Source: Iodidimonas sp. SYSU 1G8 (GTDB lineage Bacteria > Pseudomonadota > Alphaproteobacteria > SMXS01). Taken from it: 64,000 bases of DNA. Under the pieces are notes generated by a model. That model ran no database searches. It saw nothing but the letters and a program-made list of their open reading frames with translations, and was not told where the DNA came from. The DNA is taken from positions 434,001 through 498,000 of the forward strand of contig NZ_JBBYXJ010000002.1 in assembly GCF_039655775.1 (NCBI RefSeq), read 5' to 3'. The position numbers and the translations under genes were made by a program. Shown here piece by piece: positions 35,819 to 44,502 of this stretch (position 1 is the stretch's first letter; the number at the start of each line of letters is the position of its first letter).

Positions 35819-38070
35819 CCACGCCCGCCGATGCGCGCGTCCGTGAGAGTGGCGCCGGACTGCTCCATATGGATATGCTCGCCCCGGGCATTCATTGCGG
35901 CGGCTGCGTCAGCCGTATCGAACGGTCGTTGATGGCGCATCCGGCGGTGACCGGCGCACGGGTCAATCTAAGTACCCGGCGGATCGCGGTGGACTGGCGC
36001 CCCGGCGCCGCCACGGCCGACGACATCATCGGCATCGTGGCCGGGTTGGGCTTCGAGGCCCAGCCGATCACGGCGGAGGTGGTCGCCGATGCCGGCAAGG
36101 TCAGCGGCGGCGCGGGTCTGTTGCGGGCCATGGCCGTGGCGGGATTTGCCGCCAGCAACGTGATGTTGCTGTCCGTCTCGGTCTGGTCGGGCGCCGACGA
36201 GGCGACCCGGACCCTGTTCCACTGGATTTCGGCGCTGATCGCGCTGCCCGCCGTGACCTATGCCGGCCAGCCCTTCTTCCGCTCGGCCTACGCGGCCCTG
36301 AAGGCGCGGGCGATGAACATGGACGTGCCGATCTCGCTGGCGGTCATTCTCGCCACGGCGCTCAGCGTGGTCCAGACTGTCCGCCATGCCGAGCATGCGT
36401 TCTTCGATGCCGCGGTCATGCTGTTGTTCTTCCTGCTCGTCGGCCGCTATCTCGACCACATGATGCGCGACCGCGCGCGCTCGGCCGTGACCCAGCTCCT
36501 GTCCCTGTCCGCCAGGACGGCCACGGTCATCCGCGAGGACGGGAGCCGAGAGCACGTGTCCGTCGGCGCCATCGAGACGGGCATGCTCGTCGCCGTGCCG
36601 GCGGGCGAGCGGGTGCCGGTGGACGGTGTGATCGCCGAAGGGACGAGCGAGGTCGACCGGTCGATGGTGACCGGCGAATCCGTGCCCGAGGCGGTCGGCG
36701 CCGGCGACATGGTCCATTCGGGCACCATGAACCTGTCCGGCGCGCTCAAGGTGCGGGTCACGGCCACCGGCGAGGACACGCTTCTGGCCGACGTGGTGCG
36801 CATGATGGAAGCGGCCGAACAGGGCAAGGCGCGCTACGTCCGTCTCGCGGACAGGGTGGCGCGGCTGTATGCGCCCGCCGTGCATGTCCTGGCGGGCCTG
36901 ACCTTCACGGGCTGGCTGGCGGCGACTGGCGGCGATGCGTACGCGGCGATCATGGCCGCCATCGCCGTGCTGATCATCACCTGCCCCTGCGCCCTGGCGC
37001 TGGCGGTGCCAGCGGTGCAGATCGTCGCCAGCGGCCTGTTGTTCCGGCGCGGCATATTGCTCAAGGATGGCGCGGGGCTGGAGAAGCTGGCGGCCATCGA
37101 CACGGTCGTGTTCGACAAGACCGGCACGCTGACGCTGGGGCGGCCCGTCCTTGTCGAACCGGTGGCGATCAGCACCGGCATGCTCGCCATCGCCGCGGGG
37201 CTGGCGCGCGAGAGCCGCCATCCGCTGTCGCGGGCCGTCGCGCAGGCGGCGCGCGAGCGCGGCATCGCGGCCGAGGCCGTGCATGCCGTCAGGGAAGTGG
37301 CGGGAGAAGGCCTGCAAGGCACGTCGGTCGAGGGCGAACTGGTGCGCCTGGGCAGCCGTCGCTGGTGCGGCGTGCTCCAGGGCGCCGCTCCGGGGGGCGA
37401 TGCCCTGGAGCTGTTTCTCAAGATCGGCATTCGCGACGCCGTGGCGCTGCGGTTCAGCGACCGGCTGCGGCCGGAGGCGGCCGAGGTGGTGGCGGGCCTG
37501 CGCCAGCGGGGCATCGACACGGAAATCCTGTCCGGCGACCGGGAAGAAGCCGTCGAGGCGGTGGCCGACGCGGTCGGCATCTTCCGGTATGAGGGCGGGC
37601 AGACGCCGCAGGCCAAGCTGGCCCACATCAACCGGCTGGCGGCCCAGGGCCGTAAGGTGCTGATGGTGGGCGACGGCATCAACGACGCGCCTGCACTCGC
37701 CGCGGGACACGCGTCGATGGCGCCCTCCTCGGCGTCGGATATCGGCCGCACGGCGGCGGACTTCGTTTTTACCAGCGAGTCTCTCACCGCGGTGCTGGAC
37801 GCCGTGGACATTGCCCGTCGGACGCGGCGGATGGTCACCCAGAACTTCCTGCTCGCCATCGGGTACAACATCGTCGCCGTCCCCGTCGCCATGGCAGGCC
37901 TGGTCACCCCGCTGATCGCGGCGCTGGCCATGTCCTCATCGTCGCTGATCGTGACCGGCAACGCGCTGCGCCTGAGGTTGATGCATCTCGGCCCGGCGTC
38001 GCCGAACGCCGCCGCACAGGAGACGGACAGCGCCGATGCGGGATCGCGCCCGCTCCGGAGCGCCGCATGA
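35815..38070 (+). CDS. ccoI: Cbb3-associated copper-translocating P1B-type ATPase
   Basis: 751-aa copper ATPase supplying Cu for the CuB site. An N-terminal metal-binding domain carries GIHCGGCVSRIE (C28, C31). Then follow the membrane helices, the actuator motif MVTGES, the ion-path CPC at 390-392, the phosphorylated Asp in DKTGTL (D434), SRHPLSRA (HP motif) and GDGINDAPAL (near 620). All essential residues are present. A stretch of CcoI-type helices (FRYEGGQTPQAKLAHI before the hinge) fits FixI rather than CopA. Overlaps ccoH and ccoS by 4 bases at both ends. Confidence 0.95.
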   Translation: MTTPADARVRESGAGLLHMDMLAPGIHCGGCVSRIERSLMAHPAVTGARVNLSTRRIAVDWRPGAATADDIIGIVAGLGFEAQPITAEVVADAGKVSGGAGLLRAMAVAGFAASNVMLLSVSVWSGADEATRTLFHWISALIALPAVTYAGQPFFRSAYAALKARAMNMDVPISLAVILATALSVVQTVRHAEHAFFDAAVMLLFFLLVGRYLDHMMRDRARSAVTQLLSLSARTATVIREDGSREHVSVGAIETGMLVAVPAGERVPVDGVIAEGTSEVDRSMVTGESVPEAVGAGDMVHSGTMNLSGALKVRVTATGEDTLLADVVRMMEAAEQGKARYVRLADRVARLYAPAVHVLAGLTFTGWLAATGGDAYAAIMAAIAVLIITCPCALALAVPAVQIVASGLLFRRGILLKDGAGLEKLAAIDTVVFDKTGTLTLGRPVLVEPVAISTGMLAIAAGLARESRHPLSRAVAQAARERGIAAEAVHAVREVAGEGLQGTSVEGELVRLGSRRWCGVLQGAAPGGDALELFLKIGIRDAVALRFSDRLRPEAAEVVAGLRQRGIDTEILSGDREEAVEAVADAVGIFRYEGGQTPQAKLAHINRLAAQGRKVLMVGDGINDAPALAAGHASMAPSSASDIGRTAADFVFTSESLTAVLDAVDIARRTRRMVTQNFLLAIGYNIVAVPVAMAGLVTPLIAALAMSSSSLIVTGNALRLRLMHLGPASPNAAAQETDSADAGSRPLRSAA

Positions 38071-38213
38071 CCAATCTGCTGGTTCTGATACCCTGTGCCC
38101 TGTTCCTCGGCGGGCTGGGGCTGGCGGCATTCCTGTGGTCGCTGCGCGCCGGCCAGTACGATGACCTGGACGGCGCGGCGGCACGCATCCTGGACGATGA
38201 GGACGACGCTTAG
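38067..38213 (+). CDS. ccoS: Cbb3 oxidase maturation protein CcoS
   Basis: 48-aa single-helix protein: helix LLVLIPCALFLGGLGLAAFL, then the diagnostic WSLRAGQYDDLDGAAARIL and an acidic end. CcoS is needed for haem and copper insertion into CcoN. It starts at the ATG at 38067 inside the ATGA overlap with ccoI, and ends with a 4-base overlap with the convergent regulator gene. Small enough to be missed by length filters. Confidence 0.95.
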   Translation: MTNLLVLIPCALFLGGLGLAAFLWSLRAGQYDDLDGAAARILDDEDDA

Positions 38214-38950
38214 TCGCCCATGGCCTCGGCCAGTTCCTCGAGGGCGTCCTCGTCGACGATCACCACGTGGTTGGCGCCTTCCAGCCGGATGACGCCGTCA
38301 TTGCGCAGTCTGGTGAAGGTGCGGCTGACGGTTTCGATGGTCAGGCCCAGATAATCGGCGATGTCGATGCGGCCCATCCCCAGATCGATCTGGTTGACCG
38401 CGCCGCCGCAGCGCATGTTCTCGCGGTGCAGCCGCCACAGGAACGACGCGACCTTCTCCACCGGCGATTTGCGGCCCAGCAGCAGCATCTGCTCCTGCGC
38501 CTCGCTCAACTCGTCGGCGGCGATGTCCAGCAGACGGGATTTCAGGTTGGGAAATTCGTTCAGCAGCTCCAGCAGCTTTTCCCGCGGGAACCGGCACAGC
38601 CTGACCGGACCGATGGCCTCGGCGGAGCAGGTATAGGCGCCGTGGCTGGCAAGGCCCAGCATGTCGCCCGGAAACACGAAGCCGACGATCTGGCGGCGCC
38701 CGTTCGGCAGCAGCTTGACCAGCCGGATCATGCCTTCGGTCAGATTGTAGATGAAGCGCGGCTCGTCGCCGCCTTCGAACACCGTCTGGCCGGGTTCGTA
38801 GTCCTTCGAGACGGTGATGGCCTCGAGCCGGGCCAATTCCGTATCGTCCAGCGAGCCGCAGGCCGCGACGCTGCGGACCTGGCACTTGTCGCACAGGCCA
38901 CCCCTCGGCACGAGCCGAAGAGGCGAAGGGCGGCTGGTCGAGGTCTGCAC
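38210..38950 (-). CDS. fnrL: FNR-family oxygen-sensing transcriptional regulator (FnrL/ANR type)
   Basis: 246-aa Crp/Fnr-family activator. The N-terminal cysteines C20, C23 and C31 form the CX2CX7C pattern of 4Fe-4S FNR proteins, and a further Cys lies in AYTCSAEAIG. The cyclic-nucleotide-fold domain has YNLTEGMIRLVKLLPNGRRQ and VGFVFPGDMLGLA. The recognition helix IADYLGLTIETVSRTFTRL carries the E-x-x-S-R that reads TTGAT, matching the box at 29465. It starts at a GTG with AGGAG upstream. Convergent with ccoS; almost surely the regulator of that operon. The gene name is by analogy. Confidence 0.9.
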   Translation of the reverse strand: MQTSTSRPSPLRLVPRGGLCDKCQVRSVAACGSLDDTELARLEAITVSKDYEPGQTVFEGGDEPRFIYNLTEGMIRLVKLLPNGRRQIVGFVFPGDMLGLASHGAYTCSAEAIGPVRLCRFPREKLLELLNEFPNLKSRLLDIAADELSEAQEQMLLLGRKSPVEKVASFLWRLHRENMRCGGAVNQIDLGMGRIDIADYLGLTIETVSRTFTRLRNDGVIRLEGANHVVIVDEDALEELAEAMGD

Positions 38951-38960
38951 GGGTGGACTC

Positions 38961-39272
38961 CTATTGCTGCGACGCCGAATAGGTGCCGAAGGCCATGGCG
39001 CCCATCAGATCGCCTTCAACGCTCAGCGCGCCGCTCATGAAGGCCTGCTGACCCTGGAGCTCGCCGCTGCGCAACTTTTCGAAATTGGCCAGCGAGATCG
39101 ACATGGTGGTGTCCGCCTCGCGGTCTTCGTTGGACACCGAGTTCGGGGCGGATTTGGCGTCGATGAACACGACGCCGTCGGCGCCGAAATCCAGTTTCAG
39201 GGTCCGGTCGAGACCACTGTCCTTGCCCTCGAAAAGGCCGCGCATGGCCTGCGTTGCTTCATCCAGCGTCAT
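38961..39272 (-). CDS. SCP2 sterol-carrier domain protein
   Basis: 103-aa small protein consisting of a single SCP2 fold: GLDRTLKLDFGADGVVFID, then ADTTMSISLANFEKLRSGEL, AFMSGALSVEGDLMGAM. The family binds lipids or acyl-CoAs. The ATG at 39272 is preceded by AGGAG; the longer frame to 39332 has no support. It sits upstream of fnrL on the same strand, 10 bases apart, and next to an enoyl-CoA hydratase, so a fatty-acid or sterol role is likely. Confidence 0.83.
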   Translation of the reverse strand: MTLDEATQAMRGLFEGKDSGLDRTLKLDFGADGVVFIDAKSAPNSVSNEDREADTTMSISLANFEKLRSGELQGQQAFMSGALSVEGDLMGAMAFGTYSASQQ

Positions 39273-39355
39273 GGCGCCTGTCTCCTGCAGCTTCCGTGCG
39301 CCCAAGTATGGCCCCCGACACTCTCTTGGCAAAGGATTTCGGCGCAGGACCGTTC

Positions 39356-40150
39356 TCAGGCGCCGGTGAACCGCGGCTTGCGTTTCTCGACGAAGGAGCG
39401 CACGGCCTCGGCATGGTCCTCGCCCAGCTGGGTGGTCAGCTCGTAGCTGATCCCGGCGTCGAAGGCGGCGTGCGCCAGCTGCTTGAGGGCGATATTGGCC
39501 GAGACCTTGGTCCAGCGGATGGCCTTGGTGGCGCCATTGACCAGTTTGTGCGCCAGCTTGTCGACGGCCGCATCGAGCTCCGCTTCCGGCACGGCCTGAT
39601 TGATCAGTCCCATGCGCGCGGCCTCCGGCGCCTCGATCAGGTCGCCGGTCATCAGATATTGCTTGGCGCGGGCGAAGCCGATCAGCTGCGGCCAGATCAC
39701 GGCGCCGCCATCGCCGGCCACCAGGCCCGCGCGGACGTGAGGGTCGCCGATGCGGGCATGATCGGCGGCTATGATCATGTCGCAGTACAGAGCGACCGTG
39801 GCGCCCAGGCCGATGGCGTCGCCGTTCATGCGGCAGATCACCGGCTTCTCGCAGTCCAGCAGGTTGAAGACGACGCGCTTGGCTTCGTAGCTGGACAGGC
39901 TGCCGACGGTCCGAGTCTCGAGGCCTTCAAGCAGCCAGGGATAATCGCCGCCGGCCGAAAAGGCGCGGCCGGCGCCGGTAAGCACGACCACGTCCGTGTC
40001 GTCGTCATACATGACGTCGTCCCAGATGTGCGCGAGCTCGTAATGCAGCCGGGCATTCACCGCGTTCAGCACGTCGGGCCGGTTCAGGGTGACCCGCAGC
40101 ACGCGACCGTCCCGCGCGATCTCCATATGCTCGTAGGCGGTGTAGTCCAT
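39356..40150 (-). CDS. Enoyl-CoA hydratase/isomerase family protein
   Basis: 264-aa crotonase-fold enzyme. The CoA-binding segment VLRVTLNRPDVLNAVNARLH, the oxyanion-hole region AFSAGGDYPWLLEG and NGDAIGLGATVALYCDMIIA are intact. ARIGDPHVRAGLVAGDGGAV is where the first catalytic Glu usually lies; it is replaced here by Ala/Gly, so this may be a hydratase-family member with different chemistry. The ATG at 40150 follows AAGGGG; an upstream start at 40249 would add a non-family tail. Divergent from the Rieske oxygenase. Confidence 0.83.
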   Translation of the reverse strand: MDYTAYEHMEIARDGRVLRVTLNRPDVLNAVNARLHYELAHIWDDVMYDDDTDVVVLTGAGRAFSAGGDYPWLLEGLETRTVGSLSSYEAKRVVFNLLDCEKPVICRMNGDAIGLGATVALYCDMIIAADHARIGDPHVRAGLVAGDGGAVIWPQLIGFARAKQYLMTGDLIEAPEAARMGLINQAVPEAELDAAVDKLAHKLVNGATKAIRWTKVSANIALKQLAHAAFDAGISYELTTQLGEDHAEAVRSFVEKRKPRFTGA

Positions 40151-40354
40151 CCCATGCCCCTTGAGTTCCCGAACCACTGTCCCACGGTCAGTGTCCGCCG
40201 GTTTGAGTCGCCTGTCATGCAGTGTTGGGGTAAAACAGATAAAAGTCATCCTTGCCTAAAGAAATCCGCGCCGCCCTGTTGCGGCCGCTGAATGAACGTG
40301 ACAAATTTTCAGGCGCCCGCGAATTGGCTAGACTCGGCGGGGCGTTTGACCAAG

Positions 40355-40367
40355 ATATTCGAAATAT
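40355..40367. promoter_or_regulatory. Short palindrome ahead of the Rieske oxygenase
   Basis: ATATT-CGA-AATAT, perfect 5-base arms, 61 bases before the oxygenase start and within an otherwise GC-rich stretch. Could be an operator or a promoter element; short enough to occur by chance. Confidence 0.3.
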
Positions 40368-40427
40368 GGAACGCGTTCAGCCTGAAGCGGCGGACGTGGC
40401 GAGCCGGGAAACGAGGAGAAGACCGCC

Positions 40428-41822
40428 ATGAACATCGAAGATCCCAAGACGCTGAAGCCAGGCGAGGCGCGCTCGGAAGCGATTTCCGTGCAGGAGCTGC
40501 TGGATCGCGAACGGGTCGCCGTGCCGCCGGTGCTGCGCAAGAACTTCAACGTTCACATGGGCTCCGACCGGCTGCCGACCACGCGCTGGACCAGCCCGGA
40601 ATTCGCCCGGCAGGAAATGGACAAGATGTGGTCCAAGGTCTGGCAGTTCGCCTGCCGCGAGGAACACATCCCGGACGTGGGCGACTACATCACCTATGAG
40701 ATCGGCGAGTACTCGTTCCTGGTGGTGCGCACGGCGGAAGAGACCATCAAGGCCTATTACAATGCCTGCCTGCATCGCGGCAACCAGCTTAAGCCGGAAG
40801 GCACCCAGGGCAACGCCTCGGAGCTGCGCTGCACGTTCCATGGCTTCACCTGGACCATCGATGGCGAACTGGCCGACATTCCTTGCCGCTGGGACTTCCC
40901 GCATGTGGAGGACGCCGAATACAAATTGCCGCAGGTGAAGGTCGGCACGTGGGGCGGCTTCGTCTTCATCAACATGGATGACGACGCCGAGAGCCTGGAA
41001 TCCTATCTGGGCGACCTGATCCCCGAGTTCGACCGCTGGGACTTCAAGAACAAGTACATCATGAACCACATCGCCAAGCGCGTGGACATGAACTGGAAGG
41101 TCGGCATCGAGGCCTTCGCCGAGAGCTACCACGTGGTCGCGACCCATCCGCAGATCATGCCGTCCACCGCCGACGCCAATACCCAGTACGACGTGGATCC
41201 GGACCGCAACTACAACCGCATGATCACGGCGATGGGCGTGCCCAGCCCGCACATCACCGGCGTGACCGAACAGGCCATCGTCGAGGCGATGACGCCGCGT
41301 TCGTACCGCATGGGCGTGAACATGGACGACTTCAAGGTGCCGGAGGGCGTGACCGCGCGCGAATTCGTCGCCGAGATGCGCCGCAAGTCGGTGGGCGCCA
41401 TGTACAATCACGACTATTCGTCGGCCACGGACAGCGAGATGCTGGACGCCATCCAGTACTGGGTGTTCCCGAACTTCTTCCCCTGGGGCGGCTTCGGCAC
41501 CAACATCGTCTACCGCTTCCGTCCCGATGGGTTGAACCCCAACTCGGCGTTGATGGAGGTGTTCATCCTCAGCGATTACGACCTCACCAAGCCGCGCCCC
41601 GATCCGGCGCCCATGCGCCTTCTGGGCGAGGACCAGGAATGGATCGTCGCCGAGGACGAGATCGGCGGCCTAGCCGGCGTGTTCCAGCAGGACATGGTCA
41701 ACATGCCGCAGGTCCAGAAGGGCATGAAGTCGCTGAAGCGCGGCGTCACCCTGGCCAACTACCAGGAAAGCCGGCTGCGCCACCTGCACTGGAAGATCGA
41801 CGAATACATCAACGCCGAATAG
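40428..41822 (+). CDS. Rieske non-haem iron aromatic-ring oxygenase, alpha subunit
   Basis: 464-aa terminal oxygenase component inserting oxygen into an aromatic or related substrate. The Rieske 2Fe-2S site is CLHRGNQ and CTFHGFTW (C114, H116, C135, H138). The mononuclear iron site has H235 and H240 in ESYHVVATHP and an Asp expected in the FQQDMVN stretch near the C-terminus. GHGM-type N-terminal features and total length suit a homotrimeric alpha-only oxygenase. No reductase or ferredoxin gene is adjacent, so electrons must come from an unlinked system. Followed by three tandem terminators. Confidence 0.9.
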   Translation: MNIEDPKTLKPGEARSEAISVQELLDRERVAVPPVLRKNFNVHMGSDRLPTTRWTSPEFARQEMDKMWSKVWQFACREEHIPDVGDYITYEIGEYSFLVVRTAEETIKAYYNACLHRGNQLKPEGTQGNASELRCTFHGFTWTIDGELADIPCRWDFPHVEDAEYKLPQVKVGTWGGFVFINMDDDAESLESYLGDLIPEFDRWDFKNKYIMNHIAKRVDMNWKVGIEAFAESYHVVATHPQIMPSTADANTQYDVDPDRNYNRMITAMGVPSPHITGVTEQAIVEAMTPRSYRMGVNMDDFKVPEGVTAREFVAEMRRKSVGAMYNHDYSSATDSEMLDAIQYWVFPNFFPWGGFGTNIVYRFRPDGLNPNSALMEVFILSDYDLTKPRPDPAPMRLLGEDQEWIVAEDEIGGLAGVFQQDMVNMPQVQKGMKSLKRGVTLANYQESRLRHLHWKIDEYINAE

Positions 41823-41834
41823 GCGGCGACCGAA

Positions 41835-41866
41835 CCCCGGCCCAGCGCCGGGGTTTTTCGTTTTTT
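41835..41866 (+). terminator. Tandem terminator, copy 1
   Basis: Stem CCCCGGC (41835-41841) with GCCGGGG (41847-41853), 5-base loop, then TTTTTCGTTTTTT. It begins 12 bases after the Rieske oxygenase stop. Confidence 0.9.
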
Positions 41867-41872
41867 GCCCAA

Positions 41873-41903
41873 CCCCGGCCCAGCGCCGGGGTTTTTCGTT
41901 TTT
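41873..41903 (+). terminator. Tandem terminator, copy 2
   Basis: Same stem and loop as copy 1 (41873-41891) followed by TTTTTCGTTTTT; starts 38 bases after copy 1. Confidence 0.88.
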
Positions 41904-41909
41904 GCCCAA

Positions 41910-41937
41910 CCCCGGCCCCGCGCCGGGGTTTTTCGTT
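41910..41937 (+). terminator. Tandem terminator, copy 3
   Basis: CCCCGGC (41910-41916) with GCCGGGG (41922-41928); the loop differs by one base from the other copies, and the T-run is shorter (TTTTTCGTT). It starts 37 bases after copy 2. Confidence 0.85.
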
Positions 41938-42010
41938 CAGGTGAGTGCGGTAGCGCATCGCGTCCGCCGCCGCTAAGGTGCCTGCTCCCGCCCGACAGGA
42001 GCACGCCGTT

Positions 42011-43312
42011 TTGGATATCGCACCCCCGACACAGCCCGCGCCGTCGCACACGCAGGGCCGCTGGACCATCGTCGGCCTGCTGCTGGTGGTGCAGATCTTC
42101 GCCAACATCGACCGTCAGGTACTCAACGTGCTGGTCGAGCCCGTGCAGGCCGAGTTCGGCCTGTCCAACACGGTGATGGGCCTGCTGACGGGCGCGGCCT
42201 TCTCGGTCTTCTACGCCGTGCTGGGCGTGCCGCTCGCCATGCTGGCGGACCGCGCCAACCGCCGGAACATGATCGCCGCCGCCATCGCGGTCTGGAGCGC
42301 CATGACCGTGCTGTGCGGCATGGCCCAGAGCGCGGCGCATCTGATCCTGGCCCGGATCGGCGTCGCGGTCGGCGAGGCGGGCGCGGGGCCGGCGTCCCAT
42401 TCCATCGTCTCGGATCTGTTCGCGCCCAAGGAGCGGGCGACGCCCATGGCCGTGCTGGCCATGGGACCGAATTTCGGCATCCTGTTCGGCTTCATCCTGG
42501 GCGGCCTGATCAGCGCGGCGTTCGGCTGGCGCGCGGCTTTCATCGCGGTGGGCGTTCCCGGGCTGCTGGTGGCGCTGATCGTCGTGCTGGGCATGCGCGA
42601 GCCCAAGCGCGGCATGGCCGACGACATCCTGGTCGACACGGACGCGCCGTCGCTGGGCCTGGGCGACCTGATGCGCACCATCGCCGCCAAGCCGTCGCTG
42701 TTGTTCATCATCATGGGCTTCTCGTGCGCCGGCATGTTCGGCTATGGCACCATTGCCTGGATCACGCCGTTCTTTCACCGTTCCTACGGCCTGTCGGAAG
42801 GCGAGATCGGGCCGCTGATCGGCCTGATCGTCGGCATCGCCGGCGCGGTCGGCACTTTCGCCGGGGGCTTCCTGGCCGACCGGCTCGGCAGGCGCGACGT
42901 GCGCTGGCGGCTGTGGATCATCTGTATCGTCGGGCTTGGCTCGGTGCCGCTCGCGGTGGCTGCCTATCTGGCGCAGAATCAGTGGCTGACGCTGGCGCTG
43001 ATGGTTCTCCCCGCGTCCATCGCCGTGTTTCACGCGGGACCCAGCTTCGCGCTGCTGCAGGGGCTGGTCCATGTCCGGCTACGGGCAGTGGGGGCCGCGT
43101 TCCTGCTGTTCTGCCTCAATGTGGTCGGCGGCGGCCTCGGGCCGCTCTATGTAGGGATCATGACCGATCTGCTCGAGCCCAGCCTGGGGCTGGAGGCGCT
43201 GCGCTACGCGCTGCTCAGCCTCGCGGTGCCCATGCTGTTCAGCGGCCTGTTCTATTTCCTCGCGACCCGCACGCTGGTGCGCGACCTCGCCGCGCCGCAT
43301 CCCGAGACGTAG
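42011..43312 (+). CDS. MFS transporter, spinster-like
   Basis: 433-aa 12-helix transporter of the Spns/GlpT-like branch. It reads FANIDRQVLNVLVEPVQAEF in helix 1, GLLTGAAFSVFYAVLGVPLA, then MLADRANRRNMIAAAIAVWS (motif A) and GVAVGEAGAGPASHSIVSDL, the characteristic glycine-rich helix of this branch. Proposed start is the TTG at 42011, nine bases after AGGAG; a GTG at 41978 has no ribosome site. Relatives near ring-hydroxylating oxygenases often carry aromatic acids. Insulated from the Rieske gene by terminators, so probably transcribed separately. Confidence 0.8.
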   Translation: MDIAPPTQPAPSHTQGRWTIVGLLLVVQIFANIDRQVLNVLVEPVQAEFGLSNTVMGLLTGAAFSVFYAVLGVPLAMLADRANRRNMIAAAIAVWSAMTVLCGMAQSAAHLILARIGVAVGEAGAGPASHSIVSDLFAPKERATPMAVLAMGPNFGILFGFILGGLISAAFGWRAAFIAVGVPGLLVALIVVLGMREPKRGMADDILVDTDAPSLGLGDLMRTIAAKPSLLFIIMGFSCAGMFGYGTIAWITPFFHRSYGLSEGEIGPLIGLIVGIAGAVGTFAGGFLADRLGRRDVRWRLWIICIVGLGSVPLAVAAYLAQNQWLTLALMVLPASIAVFHAGPSFALLQGLVHVRLRAVGAAFLLFCLNVVGGGLGPLYVGIMTDLLEPSLGLEALRYALLSLAVPMLFSGLFYFLATRTLVRDLAAPHPET

Positions 43313-43315
43313 ACG

Positions 43316-43873
43316 TCAGATCTGCTGCGGCGCCGACGGCCGCGCCGAGGGCATGGAGAAGACTGGCGATTCGATGTTGAGGCCATGCAGCCGCAACTGC
43401 CCGTCCTCGCGCCGCAGGGTCATTTTCAGCAGGGCCGGTCCCCGTTCGAAGCGCGCGGCGACCTCGACGCTGATCTGGGTGCCCTGGCCGGTCGAGCTGG
43501 ACCAGCCCACCGTCCTCGGCGGCTCGAAGCTGGCGAGGTCGCCCAGTCTGGAGAAGACCGTCATCATCCGTGCCTGGCCGGGCTCCGCCAATGTGCGGTT
43601 GAACGCCTCGGTGCCGTAGGGCGCCAGTGCCTCGCCGCGCCATTCGGCGATGACGGGCATGATGTCGACGACGAAATTCTCCACATCCTCGCTGGAAGGG
43701 CCGATCACGCCGCACGCCGTGACGAACAGGATCATGGCGGCGGCGAGGAGCGATCTCGCGAGGGACGGTGCGAAAGAGGGTGTGATGGCGCGACCTGCGG
43801 CTTGGCTGGGTGAGACGCCAGTGTCGGCGGCGGCGCCGTGGAAGGCAAGCCCAACCCCGGGTGTAAAATTCAA
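43316..43873 (-). CDS. Predicted lipoprotein of unknown function
   Basis: 185 aa. A hydrophobic stretch LLAAAMILFVTACG ends in a good lipobox (VTAC), but it is preceded by about 45 residues, longer than a normal lipoprotein signal. A later start would be better, yet I find no in-frame ATG or GTG close enough; the frame opens at a TTG at 43873. The mature part is around 130 residues, with EDVENFVVDIMPVIAEWRGE and EPPRTVGWSSSTGQGTQISV, without a family I know. Convergent with the MFS gene. Confidence 0.55.
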   Translation of the reverse strand: MNFTPGVGLAFHGAAADTGVSPSQAAGRAITPSFAPSLARSLLAAAMILFVTACGVIGPSSEDVENFVVDIMPVIAEWRGEALAPYGTEAFNRTLAEPGQARMMTVFSRLGDLASFEPPRTVGWSSSTGQGTQISVEVAARFERGPALLKMTLRREDGQLRLHGLNIESPVFSMPSARPSAPQQI

Positions 43874-43947
43874 GCTTCGCCGCTGAATTATTTGTCGCGG
43901 GAAAATCGGGCGGTCTATAGTGCGGGTCTCAACGGAGGAATTGCCCC

Positions 43948-44499
43948 ATGGCCGAGAATTACGACGACGTCACCCAGTACACGCTCGACCCGGAACGGGA
44001 ACAGGAGTTGCTGGAAACCCAGCATGAATGCACCTTCATCTGGGCCAACAAGGAAGGCCATCCGATCGGCGTCATCATGGCCTATGTGCCGAAGGACGGA
44101 AAAATCTGGCTGACCGCCGCGCGCCACCGCGCCCGCGTCCCGGCAATCCGGCGCGATGCGCGTTCATCCGTGGTCATCACGTCCGTCGGCACCCGGATGG
44201 GCGGCGGCAAGACCATCACCTACAAGGGCACGACCATCGTCCATGACGACAATCCGGAGGTGAAGGCCTGGTTCTACCCCAAGCTGGCCGCCGCCATGGC
44301 CGCGCCGGCCGATGCCGCCAACGCGGGTGATTTCAACCGGGGCCTGGTGCCCGACCTGTTCGTGAAGTTCCTCGACACGCCCGAGCGCGTGATCCTGGAA
44401 TTCACGCCCGAGATGAGCATTCCCTTCGACGGCGACAAGATGGCCAAGGGCACGGCCAAGGCTTATGCCGAGTTCGCCGCCCAGCACGCCAAGGGCTGA
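43948..44499 (+). CDS. Pyridoxamine 5'-phosphate oxidase-like flavin-binding protein
   Basis: 183-aa split-barrel protein of the PNPOx/F420 class. The domain starts ECTFIWANKEGHPIGVIMAY, then KIWLTAARHRARVPAIRRDA and SSVVITSVG, the strand-helix-strand pattern that binds FMN or another flavin-type cofactor. It probably acts as a small oxidoreductase; the substrate is unknown. GGAGG lies 9 bases before the ATG. Convergent with the DUF72 gene, 3 bases between stops. Confidence 0.78.
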   Translation: MAENYDDVTQYTLDPEREQELLETQHECTFIWANKEGHPIGVIMAYVPKDGKIWLTAARHRARVPAIRRDARSSVVITSVGTRMGGGKTITYKGTTIVHDDNPEVKAWFYPKLAAAMAAPADAANAGDFNRGLVPDLFVKFLDTPERVILEFTPEMSIPFDGDKMAKGTAKAYAEFAAQHAKG

Positions 44500-44502
44500 G
44501 CC

